Assembly (NCBI RefSeq): GCF_014644295.1
Contig: NZ_BMKK01000001.1
Coordinates: 868,001 to 932,000, forward strand
DNA from: Emticicia aquatilis
GTDB lineage: Bacteria; Bacteroidota; Bacteroidia; Cytophagales; Spirosomataceae
Length of the DNA: 64,000 nt
Direction: 5' to 3'
The position numbers and the translations under genes were made by a program. The notes beneath the pieces are model-generated. The model saw only the letters and a program-made list of their open reading frames with translations, did not search any database and was not told the origin of the DNA. Numbering within the stretch: position 1 is the stretch's first letter; the number at the start of each line of letters is the position of its first letter. Shown one piece after another: positions 41,104-49,524 of this stretch.

Positions 41104-41646
41104 ATGAGTGAAGTAAAGATAAATAAAACCATGATTGTTCGGCAACTTGAAAGTACAGATTTTGACAACTTGCTCTTTTATTTAGAAAAACTAAGTGCCG
41201 CTACTCGCAGTAGATTTGCTCCTCATGCCTTTGATTTACCCACAATCAAGCTTTTTTATGCTACCGAAAGCCGCAACACAGGCTTTATCATCGACGATAG
41301 CTACTCAAAAGAAATCGTTGCTTATACTATCATTAAATTAGGTTATGTACCAAAAGATAAACTCAGACTTGAAGCCTATCAATTTCAGCTTCAACCAACA
41401 ACCGATTGCACTTTTGCACCATCGGTGGCAGATGCGTGGCAAGGTAAAGGCTTAGGAAATCTCCTGTTTGACTTTATAAAAAATGATTTACGAAACAAAG
41501 GAATAAAACGAGTGATTTTGTGGGGAGGTGTGCAAGCCAGTAATGCAAAGGCCATCAATTATTATTCTAAACAAGGCTTTCGGACAATTGGAAAGTTTGT
41601 AAATAAAGGAATTGATAATTTTGATATGGTTTTGGAGTTGGAATAA
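41104..41646 (+). CDS. GNAT-family N-acetyltransferase
   Basis: 180 residues with a Gcn5-related acetyltransferase core. The acetyl-CoA loop is DAWQGKGLGNLLFDFI, and the final strand-helix is ASNAKAINYYSKQGFRTIG. N-terminal REQ-like start: IVRQLESTDFDNLLFYLEKLS. The acceptor is unknown. It lies divergent from ribBA and upstream of a GbsR-type regulator on the same strand, separated by a terminator-like hairpin (41646-41681), so it need not be cotranscribed with that group. Confidence 0.85.
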   Translation: MSEVKINKTMIVRQLESTDFDNLLFYLEKLSAATRSRFAPHAFDLPTIKLFYATESRNTGFIIDDSYSKEIVAYTIIKLGYVPKDKLRLEAYQFQLQPTTDCTFAPSVADAWQGKGLGNLLFDFIKNDLRNKGIKRVILWGGVQASNAKAINYYSKQGFRTIGKFVNKGIDNFDMVLELE

Positions 41647-41681
41647 AACAAACTTTCACAAATTCTTGGAAGTTTGTTTTT
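41646..41681 (+). terminator. hairpin after the GNAT gene
   Basis: aaacaaactt and aagtttgttttt pair across ~14 bases, followed by T-rich DNA. It abuts the next gene's promoter. Confidence 0.6.
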
Positions 41682-41688
41682 ATTTATA

Positions 41689-41696
41689 TATATTTG
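41689..41696 (+). promoter_or_regulatory. promoter -7 box abutting the GbsR-like gene
   Basis: TATATTTG is a perfect TAnnTTTG, with a TTG 20 bp upstream (41666-41668). The ATG follows after only three bases (tgtATG), so the transcript would be leaderless or the true start is downstream. Confidence 0.45.
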
Positions 41697-41699
41697 TGT

Positions 41700-42206
41700 A
41701 TGAAAACAGATGAAATAAAAACACAGTTTGTTCAGGCATGGGGAGTACTTGGTACATCGTGGGGAATTAGCCGCTCAACCGCACAAGTTCATGCTCTTAT
41801 GTTATTGAGTAGTTCGGAACTTAGTACTGAGGATATTATGCAACAATTACAGCTTTCGAGAGGTAATGTAAATATGGTTTTGAGAGAGCTTGTCAACTGG
41901 AATCTTATCTATAAACAAACAAAACCAGGCGATAGAAAGGAATATTTTATTGCCGAACACGATATTTGGCAAATTGCTACCCGAATTATTACCGAGCGAA
42001 AAAAGCGTGAGATTATGCCTGCTAAACAAACCGTAAAAGCCCTGCTTAACTCAACAACTGATGCCAAAGATAGCGAACAGGTACACATAAAAAATATGCT
42101 TACCGAACTCAATAGCTTTATCGAGCAGATGGATGCAATGAGCGAGTTATTATTAAAAGTAGAAAAGAACGCTCTTCTTAAAAATGTTTTGAAAATGATT
42201 AGTTAA
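41700..42206 (+). CDS. GbsR/MarR-type transcriptional regulator
   Basis: 168 residues from ATG 41700; a TTG two codons upstream is possible. The winged helix is typical of the GbsR branch of MarR proteins: FVQAWGVLGTSWGISRSTAQVHALM, LSTEDIMQQLQLSRGNVNMVLREL, then VNWNLIYKQTKPGDRKEYFIAEHDIW. A C-terminal coiled helix (NMLTELNSFIEQMDAMSELLL) should dimerise. It is followed at 36 bp by a DCC-type membrane protein and a TIGR01777 epimerase, which it probably controls together with itself. Confidence 0.85.
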   Translation: MKTDEIKTQFVQAWGVLGTSWGISRSTAQVHALMLLSSSELSTEDIMQQLQLSRGNVNMVLRELVNWNLIYKQTKPGDRKEYFIAEHDIWQIATRIITERKKREIMPAKQTVKALLNSTTDAKDSEQVHIKNMLTELNSFIEQMDAMSELLLKVEKNALLKNVLKMIS

Positions 42207-42242
42207 TTTTTTTATTACAAATTTTCATAAATTCCTGAAACT

Positions 42243-43064
42243 ATGAGAACTTTAAATAACTACAAACTTCTAATTGATAAAGATTGTCCGATGTGTCAAC
42301 TTTATGGAGGTGCGTTTGAAAAGACAGGCATGATTGAGCAAGGAACTTGCAGTCCGTATCAGACGATTGATACTTCAGTAAGCAATAGCGTTGACATGAA
42401 CAAAGCACGTAACGAAATTGCTTTTTACAATACTCAAACCCAAGAAGCACTCTACGGCCTAGATGCTTTAGTGTATATAATTACCCATAGTTTCTCATTT
42501 CTAAAACCCATCTTAAAAAACATAGTTGTTGAGTTTTTTCTACGAAAACTATACAAATTCATCTCTTTTAATAGAAAAATAATTGCTCCGAGTTCACCAC
42601 AACTCAATGAAAGAGTCTGCGTACCTGACCTTAACCTAAAATACCGATTCCTGTATATACTTCTTGTAGTTATAGCTTCTTCTACTGTTTTGTTTCATTT
42701 CACGAAACCGATTAATGAGTTTATGGGTTGGAAAAATCACTTAGGTAGAGAATTTTTGGTTTGTTTGGGGCAGCTTGTCTGGCAGAGTGTAATTTTATAT
42801 AAACTTCCCAAAGATAAACTCCTTGATTATCTCGGCAATATGATGACGGTCTCATTGATTGGGACATTACTGCTTATTCCTATGCTCTTGATTAACAATC
42901 AACTACCACTTTTACATTTGGCATATTTTGGGTTGGTTGTAGGCTTCATGTTTTTTGAGCATATCAGACGATGTAAAATCTTAGACATTGGTTGGCTTCC
43001 ATCTATTTCATGGCTGATTTATCGAGTTTTTGTATTATTCATTATCGGCTTTGTTATCCACTAA
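42243..43064 (+). CDS. DCC-type thiol-oxidoreductase-like membrane protein
   Basis: 273 residues. The N-terminus LLIDKDCPMCQLYGGAF carries a CxxC pair in the style of the DCC (DUF393) thiol-disulfide family, and the following ~85 residues match that domain loosely (GLDALVYIITHSF). The C-terminal half has about five membrane segments (LYILLVVIASSTVLF, LVCLGQLVWQSVIL, MMTVSLIGTLLLIPML, LAYFGLVVGFMFFEH, ISWLIYRVFVLFIIGF). It could be a membrane-bound redox protein, with substrate unknown. It is cotranscribed with the regulator upstream and the epimerase downstream. Confidence 0.7.
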   Translation: MRTLNNYKLLIDKDCPMCQLYGGAFEKTGMIEQGTCSPYQTIDTSVSNSVDMNKARNEIAFYNTQTQEALYGLDALVYIITHSFSFLKPILKNIVVEFFLRKLYKFISFNRKIIAPSSPQLNERVCVPDLNLKYRFLYILLVVIASSTVLFHFTKPINEFMGWKNHLGREFLVCLGQLVWQSVILYKLPKDKLLDYLGNMMTVSLIGTLLLIPMLLINNQLPLLHLAYFGLVVGFMFFEHIRRCKILDIGWLPSISWLIYRVFVLFIIGFVIH

Positions 43065-43075
43065 ATACTAAAATC

Positions 43076-43972
43076 ATGAAAATTATTATTGCAGGTGGTT
43101 CGGGCTTTTTAGGAAATGCCCTTGAAAAATACTTGATAGAAAAAAAGCACCAAGTAATTATTCTAAGTAGAAATCCAACTAAACAAAATCAGGTTTATTG
43201 GGATGCGAATAGTCTTGGAAATTGGGTTAGCGAATTGGAAAATGCCGATGCATTAATCAACATGACTGGTAAATCGGTGGATTGTAGATATAACGCGAGC
43301 AATAGAAAACAGATTTTAGCGTCAAGGATAAACAGCACCAATATTTTGCAGGAAGCTATTGACAAATGCAAGTGTCCTCCGAAAGTATGGTTAAATGCAA
43401 GTAGTGCAACTATTTATATTCATGCCGAAACCCAATTGATGGATGAAGAAAATGGTATCATTGGAGATGATTTTTCGATGAATATTTGTAAAGCATGGGA
43501 GGCCGCATTTTTCAAAAAAGAAAGCACCAATGTCAGAAAAGTCGCTTTGCGAACTTCTATTGTTTTAGGAAATGATGGCGGAGCTTTTCAAAAAATAAAG
43601 TCCATAAGTAGATTAGGATTAGGAGGAAAACAAGGACATGGTGAGCAAATGATGAGTTGGATTCATATCGAAGACTTTTGTAGAGCCGTAGAATATATCA
43701 TTAACGATGAAAGCATCGTCGGGGCAATAAATATTACCGCTCCTGCACCTATCAAAAATACAGATTTTATGCAGCAACTAAGAAAGCTCATGAGCATTCC
43801 GTTTGGCATTTCATCGCCAGTTTTTATTCTGGAATTAGCAGCTATTTTTATTGGTACCGAAGCCGAACTCTTACTTAAAAGCAGAAATGTTTACCCTAAA
43901 AAACTTTTGGGGAGTGGGTTTAAATTCCGTTTTCCCAATATTGAATTGGCTTTTGATAATTTGCTGTCTTAA
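43076..43972 (+). CDS. TIGR01777-family epimerase (extended SDR)
   Basis: 298 residues from ATG 43076, which begins IIIAGGSGFLGNALEKYL, the nucleotide-binding motif of the extended SDR fold. LINMTGKSVDCRYN and RINSTNILQEAI are characteristic of the TIGR01777/YfcH group, as is the short C-terminal DUF1731-like domain (AELLLKSRNVYPKKLLGSGFKF). The usual catalytic YxxxK is not obvious, as in other YfcH proteins. The reaction is unknown. It follows the DCC protein at 11 bp and is ended by a strong hairpin at 43982-44014. Confidence 0.85.
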   Translation: MKIIIAGGSGFLGNALEKYLIEKKHQVIILSRNPTKQNQVYWDANSLGNWVSELENADALINMTGKSVDCRYNASNRKQILASRINSTNILQEAIDKCKCPPKVWLNASSATIYIHAETQLMDEENGIIGDDFSMNICKAWEAAFFKKESTNVRKVALRTSIVLGNDGGAFQKIKSISRLGLGGKQGHGEQMMSWIHIEDFCRAVEYIINDESIVGAINITAPAPIKNTDFMQQLRKLMSIPFGISSPVFILELAAIFIGTEAELLLKSRNVYPKKLLGSGFKFRFPNIELAFDNLLS

Positions 43973-43981
43973 TGAAAAGAA

Positions 43982-44014
43982 AAACCCTGTAAAACTTTAG
44001 GTTTTACAGGGTTT
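43982..44014. terminator. bidirectional terminator
   Basis: aaaccctgtaaaac (43982-43995) pairs perfectly with gttttacagggttt (44001-44014) around tttag; A-rich flank on the left. It serves the convergent epimerase and UXS genes. Confidence 0.85.
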
Positions 44015-44030
44015 CCAAGAACTTATATTA

Positions 44031-45011
44031 TTATTTCTTATTAAACTCACGGTGAGCAACTTCTTCGAAAAGTCTTTCTTTTGGTAAGTTTTTGAAATAT
44101 TCGTAGGTAATCTTCAAGCCTTCCGCACGGCTTACCTTTGGCTCCCAACCTAAGATTTCTCTCGCCTTCGTAATGTCTGGTTGACGTTGTTTAGGGTCAT
44201 CTTTCGGCAATGGTCTATGCACGATTTTTTGGTCTGTTCCTGTCAATTTGATGATTTCTTCGGCAAATTCATTCATCGTAATTTCTGATGGATTACCGAT
44301 ATTTACAGGGTAAGCATAATCAGAAAGCAGTAAACGGTAAATACCTTCTACTAAATCATCAACGTAGCAAAATGAGCGAGTTTGTGTACCATCACCAAAG
44401 ATAGTGAGGTCTTCGCCACGCAATGCTTGCCCAATGAATGCTGGCAATACACGTCCGTCGTTGAGTCGCATTCTTGGACCATACGTATTAAAAATACGCA
44501 CGATACGAGTTTCCAAACCATGATAAGTATGGTAGGCCATTGTCATGGCTTCTTGGAAACGTTTTGCTTCGTCATATACACCACGTGGCCCAACTGGGTT
44601 TACGTGTCCCCAATACTCTTCTGTTTGTGGGTGAACTTGTGGGTCGCCATAAACTTCTGATGTTGAGGCTATTATCACTCTTGCTTTTTTCACACGAGCC
44701 AAGCCAAGACAGTTATGAATACCTAACGAACCCACTTTTAGGGTTTGAATCGGAATCTTCAAATAATCAATCGGGCTTGCTGGTGACGCAAAGTGCAAGA
44801 TATAGTCGAGTTCGCCAGGAACGTGAATAAACTTACTCACATCGTGGTGATAAAACTCAAAATTTGGATGCTTGAACAAATGTTCGATATTGCGTAAATC
44901 TCCCGTGATTAGGTTATCCATCGCAATTACATAATGTCCTTCTTTGATAAATCTATCGCAAAGGTGCGAACCCAAAAAACCCGCACCGCCTGTTATTAAT
45001 ACTCTTTTCAT
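44031..45011 (-). CDS. UDP-glucuronate decarboxylase (UDP-xylose synthase)
   Basis: 326 residues of extended [16 protein letters not shown] binds [18 protein letters not shown] and [10 protein letters not shown] hold the catalytic Thr/Ser, Tyr and Lys, and [10 protein letters not shown] and [15 protein letters not shown] are typical of UXS. It decarboxylates UDP-glucuronate to UDP-xylose. Together with ugd, 113 bp upstream on the same strand, it converts UDP-glucose to UDP-xylose for capsule or exopolysaccharide. The spacer contains two repeat patches. Confidence 0.92.
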   Translation of the reverse strand: MKRVLITGGAGFLGSHLCDRFIKEGHYVIAMDNLITGDLRNIEHLFKHPNFEFYHHDVSKFIHVPGELDYILHFASPASPIDYLKIPIQTLKVGSLGIHNCLGLARVKKARVIIASTSEVYGDPQVHPQTEEYWGHVNPVGPRGVYDEAKRFQEAMTMAYHTYHGLETRIVRIFNTYGPRMRLNDGRVLPAFIGQALRGEDLTIFGDGTQTRSFCYVDDLVEGIYRLLLSDYAYPVNIGNPSEITMNEFAEEIIKLTGTDQKIVHRPLPKDDPKQRQPDITKAREILGWEPKVSRAEGLKITYEYFKNLPKERLFEEVAHREFNKK

Positions 45012-45115
45012 ATACCCCCAACCCCTAAAGGGGAGTTTTTGTTTTAATATTTGTATGAAATTTTATCTTAGTTAACCACCTTTTATCTCCCCTTAGGGAT
45101 AGTCCGCTACTGCGG
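45012..45115. repeat. repeat patches between uxs and ugd
   Basis: acccctaaaggggag (45021-45035) resembles the repeat inside pyrC. A second patch, ctccccttaggg at about 45088, is followed by the hairpin ccgc-tact-gcgg (45104-45115). Together they fill the spacer. Confidence 0.55.
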
Positions 45116-45124
45116 TTAGAGGTT

Positions 45125-46435
45125 TTATTTCACAGTATCTCTACCAACTGAGAAATATGTGTAACCTAAATCACGCATATCTTTTAGTTCGTAAAGGTTA
45201 CGGCCATCAAAGATAACTTTATTTTTGAGAGCTGCTTCCATTTTATCAAAATCTGGCGTACGGAATTCTGGCCATTCGGTCATAATCATCAAGGCATCTG
45301 CACCTTCAATGGCTTCGTATGGGCTTTTAGCGTATTTTACTTTTTTACCAACTACGCCACGTACGTTCTCCATCGCTTCTGGGTCATAAACAACTACTTT
45401 GGCACCTGCTTTACGCAATTCTTTGATGTTATATAAAGCTGGAGCTTCACGAATATCATCAGTGTGAGGTTTGAAAGCCAATCCCCAAAGAGCAATCGTT
45501 TTGCCTTTCAAATCGCCATCGAAATATGCCTTCACGTGTGGCATCATCTTGGTTTTTTGCTTCTCGTTTACTTTCATTACTGATTTCAAAATTTTGAAAT
45601 CGTAATCAAACTCATTGGCAGTTTTTTCTAAAGCTTGTACGTCTTTCGGGAAACAACTTCCACCGTAACCAATACCAGCAAACAAGAAACGCTTACCAAT
45701 ACGGCTATCAGTACCGATACCACGACGAATATCATCTACGTTTGCACCTGCTTTTTCGCAAAGGTTAGCAATTTCGTTCATAAACGTAATCTTCATTGCC
45801 AAGAAAGCATTCGCTGCATATTTTGTCATTTCGGCCGAACGCTCGTCCATAAAAATGATAGGATTACCTTGACGCACCAACGGAGCATAAAGTTTTTCCA
45901 TTACTTTTTTAGCTTTTTCAGAAGTTGTACCGATAACTACACGGTCAGGCTTCATGAAATCTTCAACGGCAACACCTTCACGCAAAAACTCTGGGTTCGA
46001 TACAACATCAAACTCAACTTTTGCATTTTTGGCTACACGTTCACGTACTTTTTCGGCTGTGCCTACTGGTACTGTACTTTTATCAATAATTACGGCATAG
46101 TTTTCGAGCAATGGGCCAAGGTCATTGGCTACACCCAAAATATATTTCAAATCGGCAGAGCCATCTTCTCCTGGAGGTGTCGGCAATGCCAAGAAAATCA
46201 CTTGTGCATCTTTGATACCTTCAGCCAAATTTGTTGTAAATTTCAAACGACCTTCTTTCGTATTACGGTCGAAAATCACATCTAAACCAGGCTCATAGAT
46301 TGTTAATTTTCCTTTGCGAAGTTTCTCAACTTTACGCTCATCAATATCTACACAAGTAACTTGATTACCTGTTTCAGCAAAACAAGTACCCGTCACGAGT
46401 CCTACGTATCCTGTTCCTACTACTGCTATTTTCAT
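45125..46435 (-). CDS. ugd: UDP-glucose 6-dehydrogenase
   Basis: 436 residues. It oxidises UDP-glucose to UDP-glucuronate with two NAD. The N-terminal Rossmann motif is GTGYVGLVTGTCFAETG; catalytic Cys261 sits in GGSCFPKD; other key segments are EPGLD, STVPVGT, SNPEFLREG and the C-terminal LWGLAFKPHTDDIREAP. It is probably cotranscribed with the UXS gene. A -7 box at 46543-46550 lies ~110 bp upstream. Confidence 0.96.
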   Translation of the reverse strand: MKIAVVGTGYVGLVTGTCFAETGNQVTCVDIDERKVEKLRKGKLTIYEPGLDVIFDRNTKEGRLKFTTNLAEGIKDAQVIFLALPTPPGEDGSADLKYILGVANDLGPLLENYAVIIDKSTVPVGTAEKVRERVAKNAKVEFDVVSNPEFLREGVAVEDFMKPDRVVIGTTSEKAKKVMEKLYAPLVRQGNPIIFMDERSAEMTKYAANAFLAMKITFMNEIANLCEKAGANVDDIRRGIGTDSRIGKRFLFAGIGYGGSCFPKDVQALEKTANEFDYDFKILKSVMKVNEKQKTKMMPHVKAYFDGDLKGKTIALWGLAFKPHTDDIREAPALYNIKELRKAGAKVVVYDPEAMENVRGVVGKKVKYAKSPYEAIEGADALMIMTEWPEFRTPDFDKMEAALKNKVIFDGRNLYELKDMRDLGYTYFSVGRDTVK

Positions 46436-46881
46436 AAGTCAAAAATTCCCAGCCCCAAAAGGAGAGTTTTATAGTTTAATCATTTGTTGGGGCATTTACA
46501 AACGACTGGATTTAATATTATTTGGTCTTTAATTTGTTGGCACAAATGTATAACTTTTTTTAGAAACAAAAATTTTATTCAAACAAAAAAAATAAAAATA
46601 TTTTTCAAAAATACCCACTTAAAGAAGTAAACACCCGATTAAGTCCATTATTTTTAAATATAAATATCATTTTTTGCAAGCCAGTTAATGTATTAATTAT
46701 AGTAAAAATTTAAGATTGCTATATTTCGTTTTTAGATATAGCAAAAGCTATACTTCACAATAATTTTGGAGATTTATCGCTATTAATAGAATTTTCGTTG
46801 GTTTTAGCTTGCATAGACAAGTTATTCTTTCGTAAATTCACCACTTAAATTATTTGACAATCCTAAAAAGAACATCAAACA
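46436..46881. other. 446-bp intergenic region between divergent ugd and subunit-3 genes
   Basis: Very AT-rich. It holds a ccccaaaaggagag repeat patch (46452-46467), the likely ugd promoter (46543-46550), and a short hairpin-like gctatat...atatagc (about 46717-46742). I see no open reading frame of note and no RNA gene. Confidence 0.6.
46543..46550 (-). promoter_or_regulatory. ugd promoter -7 box
   Basis: The minus strand reads TACATTTG (TAnnTTTG); a TTTG lies 16 bp upstream, closer than ideal. Confidence 0.45.
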
Positions 46882-47526
46882 TTGAATAGAAGAGATGCGA
46901 TACAAAGAGTTGCCTACCTGATGGGAGGTGCTTTGTCTGCCCCAACAATGATTGCGATGCTCGAAGGCTGCAAATCTAATACTGCAACCGAAGCCGCAAC
47001 CTCTTTTGCCTTATCGACCGACTACAAAAGCTTGGTTGCCGAAATAGCCGAAATCATTGTTCCAAAAACAACAACTCCGGGAGCTAAAGAAGCGGGCGTT
47101 GGACCGTTTATTGAAATGATGTTGAAAGATTGCTACTCTGCTGCTCAACAAGAGCATTTTGTGAAAGGCTTAGATGCACTCGAAGAAGAATCTAAGAAAT
47201 CAAACGGAGGTAAAAAGTTTTTGGAAAGTACGCCCGAACAACAAACGGCTGTATTGAAAAAATGTGAAGCTGCTGCCAACGATGAAGCAAAGAAAAATGA
47301 AAGTGCAAAGAAAATGGTGGACTCTGAAACTGGTCTAACGAAAGAAACTAAGGGTAAAACAGAAGCTCCGCCAACACCTTTCTTTAAAATAATGAAAGAA
47401 TTGACACTTTTGGGTTATTTTACTTCAGAAGTAGGTTGCAAACAAGCATTAGCTTATGTAGAAGTACCAGGAAAGTACGAAGGTTGTGTAAAAATGACTC
47501 CAGGTCAAAAAGCTTGGGCGTTATAA
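46882..47526 (+). CDS. gluconate 2-dehydrogenase subunit 3-like protein
   Basis: 214 residues from a TTG start at 46882 directly before NRRDAIQRVAYLMGG, a Tat signal; the same segment ends in a lipobox-like MLEGC. No better ATG exists. The mature part matches the small subunit of membrane GMC dehydrogenases (LVAEIAEIIVPKTTTPGAKEAGVGPFIE, then LTLLGYFTSEVGCKQALAYVEVPGKYEGC). Such subunits escort the FAD subunit through Tat export. It is followed at 128 bp by the GMC catalytic subunit. A Lys/Glu-rich insertion (KKCEAAANDEAKKNESAKK) is seen mid-protein. Confidence 0.85.
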   Translation: MNRRDAIQRVAYLMGGALSAPTMIAMLEGCKSNTATEAATSFALSTDYKSLVAEIAEIIVPKTTTPGAKEAGVGPFIEMMLKDCYSAAQQEHFVKGLDALEEESKKSNGGKKFLESTPEQQTAVLKKCEAAANDEAKKNESAKKMVDSETGLTKETKGKTEAPPTPFFKIMKELTLLGYFTSEVGCKQALAYVEVPGKYEGCVKMTPGQKAWAL

Positions 47527-47539
47527 AATAGCCAAAGGG

Positions 47540-47575
47540 TAGATAGTCAACTGTCCACAAAAAATTTGACTATTG
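47540..47575 (+). repeat. dispersed low-complexity repeat patch
   Basis: gatagtcaactgtcc followed by aatttgactat resembles the gtcaacagtc repeats at 34022. It lies between the subunit 3 and GMC genes and is not obviously a terminator. Confidence 0.4.
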
Positions 47576-47654
47576 TACCAATAATAACACCACTGTTAAC
47601 CGTGGTCTGTGGAATATAGACTAACAAAATACTAAAAATAATCTATTCAATCTG

Positions 47655-49373
47655 ATGAATATTCAAGGTAAAGAAAAAGAGAAAATGACTTACGACGCCA
47701 TCGTTGTGGGTTCGGGGATATCAGGTGGCTGGGCTGCCAAAGAATTATGTGAGAAGGGCTTAAAAGTGTTGATGATTGAGCGTGGACGTGATATTAAGCA
47801 CGTGGAAGGTTATGAAAATGCGATGAAAAATCCTTGGGATTTCCCACACCGTGGAAACATGGATAATATGGCTCGTGAACAATATTGGGCAAGTGTTCGT
47901 ACGGGTTATACTGGCCGTGAAGAACACCGCAATATGTTTGAAAATGATAAAGAAAACCCTTATGGTGAGAAACGTGGATTCGATTGGATTCGTGGGTATC
48001 ACGTAGGTGGTCGTTCGTTGATGTGGGGACGCCAAAGCTACCGCTGGAACGAGCGTGATTTCACGGCAAACCTCGAAGACGGTCACGGTATCGACTGGCC
48101 GATTCGTTATAAAGATTTAGCTCCGTGGTATAGCTACGTTGAGAGTTTCATCGGGGTAAGTGGTACAAAAGATGGCTTAGATGTATTGCCTGATGGTAAC
48201 TACCAACCAGGTATGGAAATGAACTGTGTTGAGAAAGAATTTAAGTCGAGAATTGGAAAGAAATTTGGTGGTCGTGCCGTTACAATCGGTCGTACGGCTC
48301 ACTTGACTGCTCCAACCAAAATCCAAACGGATTTAGGTCGTGCATCTTGCCAATTCCGCAATGCTTGTATGCGTGGTTGCCCTTACGGTGGTTATTTCAG
48401 TACACAGTCGGCAACTTTGCCAGCGGCCAATAAAACTGGTAATTTGACTTTAACTACCGATAAGATTGTTCACCAAGTAATTTTTGATGACGAAAAAGGT
48501 AAAGCAGTTGGTGTAAAAGCAATCGACCAAAACACAAAAGAAGAATACGAATATTTTGCAAAAATTATCTTCTTGAATGCCTCAGCCATCAACTCAGCGT
48601 GGATTATGATGCAGTCGAAGTCGAAAACTCACCCGAATGGTTTGGGTAATGAGTCGGACCAACTTGGACGTAATATCATGGACCACCACTTAGCAGTTGG
48701 TGCTTCGGGTACTTTCGAGGGCATGGAAGATATGTACTATTATGGCCGTCGTGCCAATGGTATCTACGTGCCTCGTTTTGCAAACTGGGGTAGCGACAAA
48801 AAACGTGATTTCGTTCGTGGATTTGGCTACCAAGGCGGTGCCAGCCGTGCAAGTTGGGGTCGTGGCGGACAGATGGACGGCTTCGGTGCTGATTTCAAAG
48901 AAGCAATGACACAAGTAGGGCCGTGGTCATTTAATATTGGTGGTTTTGGTGAAACTTTGCCAGATTCAAACAACCGCTTTACGCTTTCTGACAAAAAAGA
49001 TAAGTGGGGCTTACCAGTTGTTGAATTTGATGCAGGTTGGGGCGAAAATGCCTTGAAAATGCGTGTAGCAATGATGAACGAAGCAGCCGAAATGCTTGAT
49101 GCTGCGGGTATAAAAAATATTCAGACTTACGATGACCGTAGCAAAAACCCAGGTATCGGTATCCACGAAATGGGAACTGCCCGTATGGGACGTGATGCCA
49201 AGACTTCGGTTTTGAACGCCAACAATCAAGTTTGGGGAGCGAGCAACGTATTCGTAACTGACGGTGCAGCGATGACTTCGGCATCTTGCGTAAACCCATC
49301 GCTTACATACATGGCTCTTACGGCTCGTGCAGCAGATTTCGCTGTGAGTGAGTTGAAGAAAATGAATTTGTAA
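47655..49373 (+). CDS. GMC-family FAD-dependent sugar dehydrogenase
   Basis: 572 residues. The FAD-binding motif is VVGSGISGGWAAKEL near residue 15. WIRGYHVGGRSLMWGRQSYRW and CRNACMRGCPYGGYFS are typical of the gluconate/fructose/glycoside 3-dehydrogenase group, and the C-terminal HEMGTARMG and CVNPSLTYMALTARAAD hold the active-site His and Asn of GMC enzymes. It would be co-exported with the Tat-signalled subunit 3 and deliver electrons to a cytochrome c that is not encoded here. An alternative start is ATG 47685 (MTYDAIVVG). Substrate class: a sugar, sugar acid or glycoside. Confidence 0.9.
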   Translation: MNIQGKEKEKMTYDAIVVGSGISGGWAAKELCEKGLKVLMIERGRDIKHVEGYENAMKNPWDFPHRGNMDNMAREQYWASVRTGYTGREEHRNMFENDKENPYGEKRGFDWIRGYHVGGRSLMWGRQSYRWNERDFTANLEDGHGIDWPIRYKDLAPWYSYVESFIGVSGTKDGLDVLPDGNYQPGMEMNCVEKEFKSRIGKKFGGRAVTIGRTAHLTAPTKIQTDLGRASCQFRNACMRGCPYGGYFSTQSATLPAANKTGNLTLTTDKIVHQVIFDDEKGKAVGVKAIDQNTKEEYEYFAKIIFLNASAINSAWIMMQSKSKTHPNGLGNESDQLGRNIMDHHLAVGASGTFEGMEDMYYYGRRANGIYVPRFANWGSDKKRDFVRGFGYQGGASRASWGRGGQMDGFGADFKEAMTQVGPWSFNIGGFGETLPDSNNRFTLSDKKDKWGLPVVEFDAGWGENALKMRVAMMNEAAEMLDAAGIKNIQTYDDRSKNPGIGIHEMGTARMGRDAKTSVLNANNQVWGASNVFVTDGAAMTSASCVNPSLTYMALTARAADFAVSELKKMNL

Positions 49374-49410
49374 TTGAGTCCATGAACGATGGAAAATAGA
49401 CCATAGTTAC

Positions 49411-49452
49411 AAAAAACAGCGAACTTGCCTTTTGATAAGTTCGCTGTTTTTT
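49411..49452 (+). terminator. terminator after the GMC gene
   Basis: aaaaaacagcgaactt (49411-49426) pairs with aagttcgctgtttttt (49437-49452), with a T run following. Confidence 0.88.
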
Positions 49453-49486
49453 GTTTTAATAAAGTTTTTCTCAAATATTTGTATTA

Positions 49487-49505
49487 CACAAGTTAGAAAC
49501 TTGTG
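49487..49505. repeat. dispersed palindrome, family A
   Basis: cacaagtt-aga-aacttgtg, a perfect 8-bp inverted repeat, 20 bp before the next start. Confidence 0.65.
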
Positions 49506-49524
49506 CTACAATACTGAAAAATTC

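Noticed and set aside
45635-46285. 216-residue plus-strand ORF inside ugd
   Set aside because: It is antisense to a fully conserved enzyme, and Thr/Cys/Phe-rich composition is typical of a shadow frame.
46436-46881. Possible small RNA or short protein gene in the 446-bp gap
   Set aside because: AT-rich with stops in all frames; the only hairpins are short and AT-rich.
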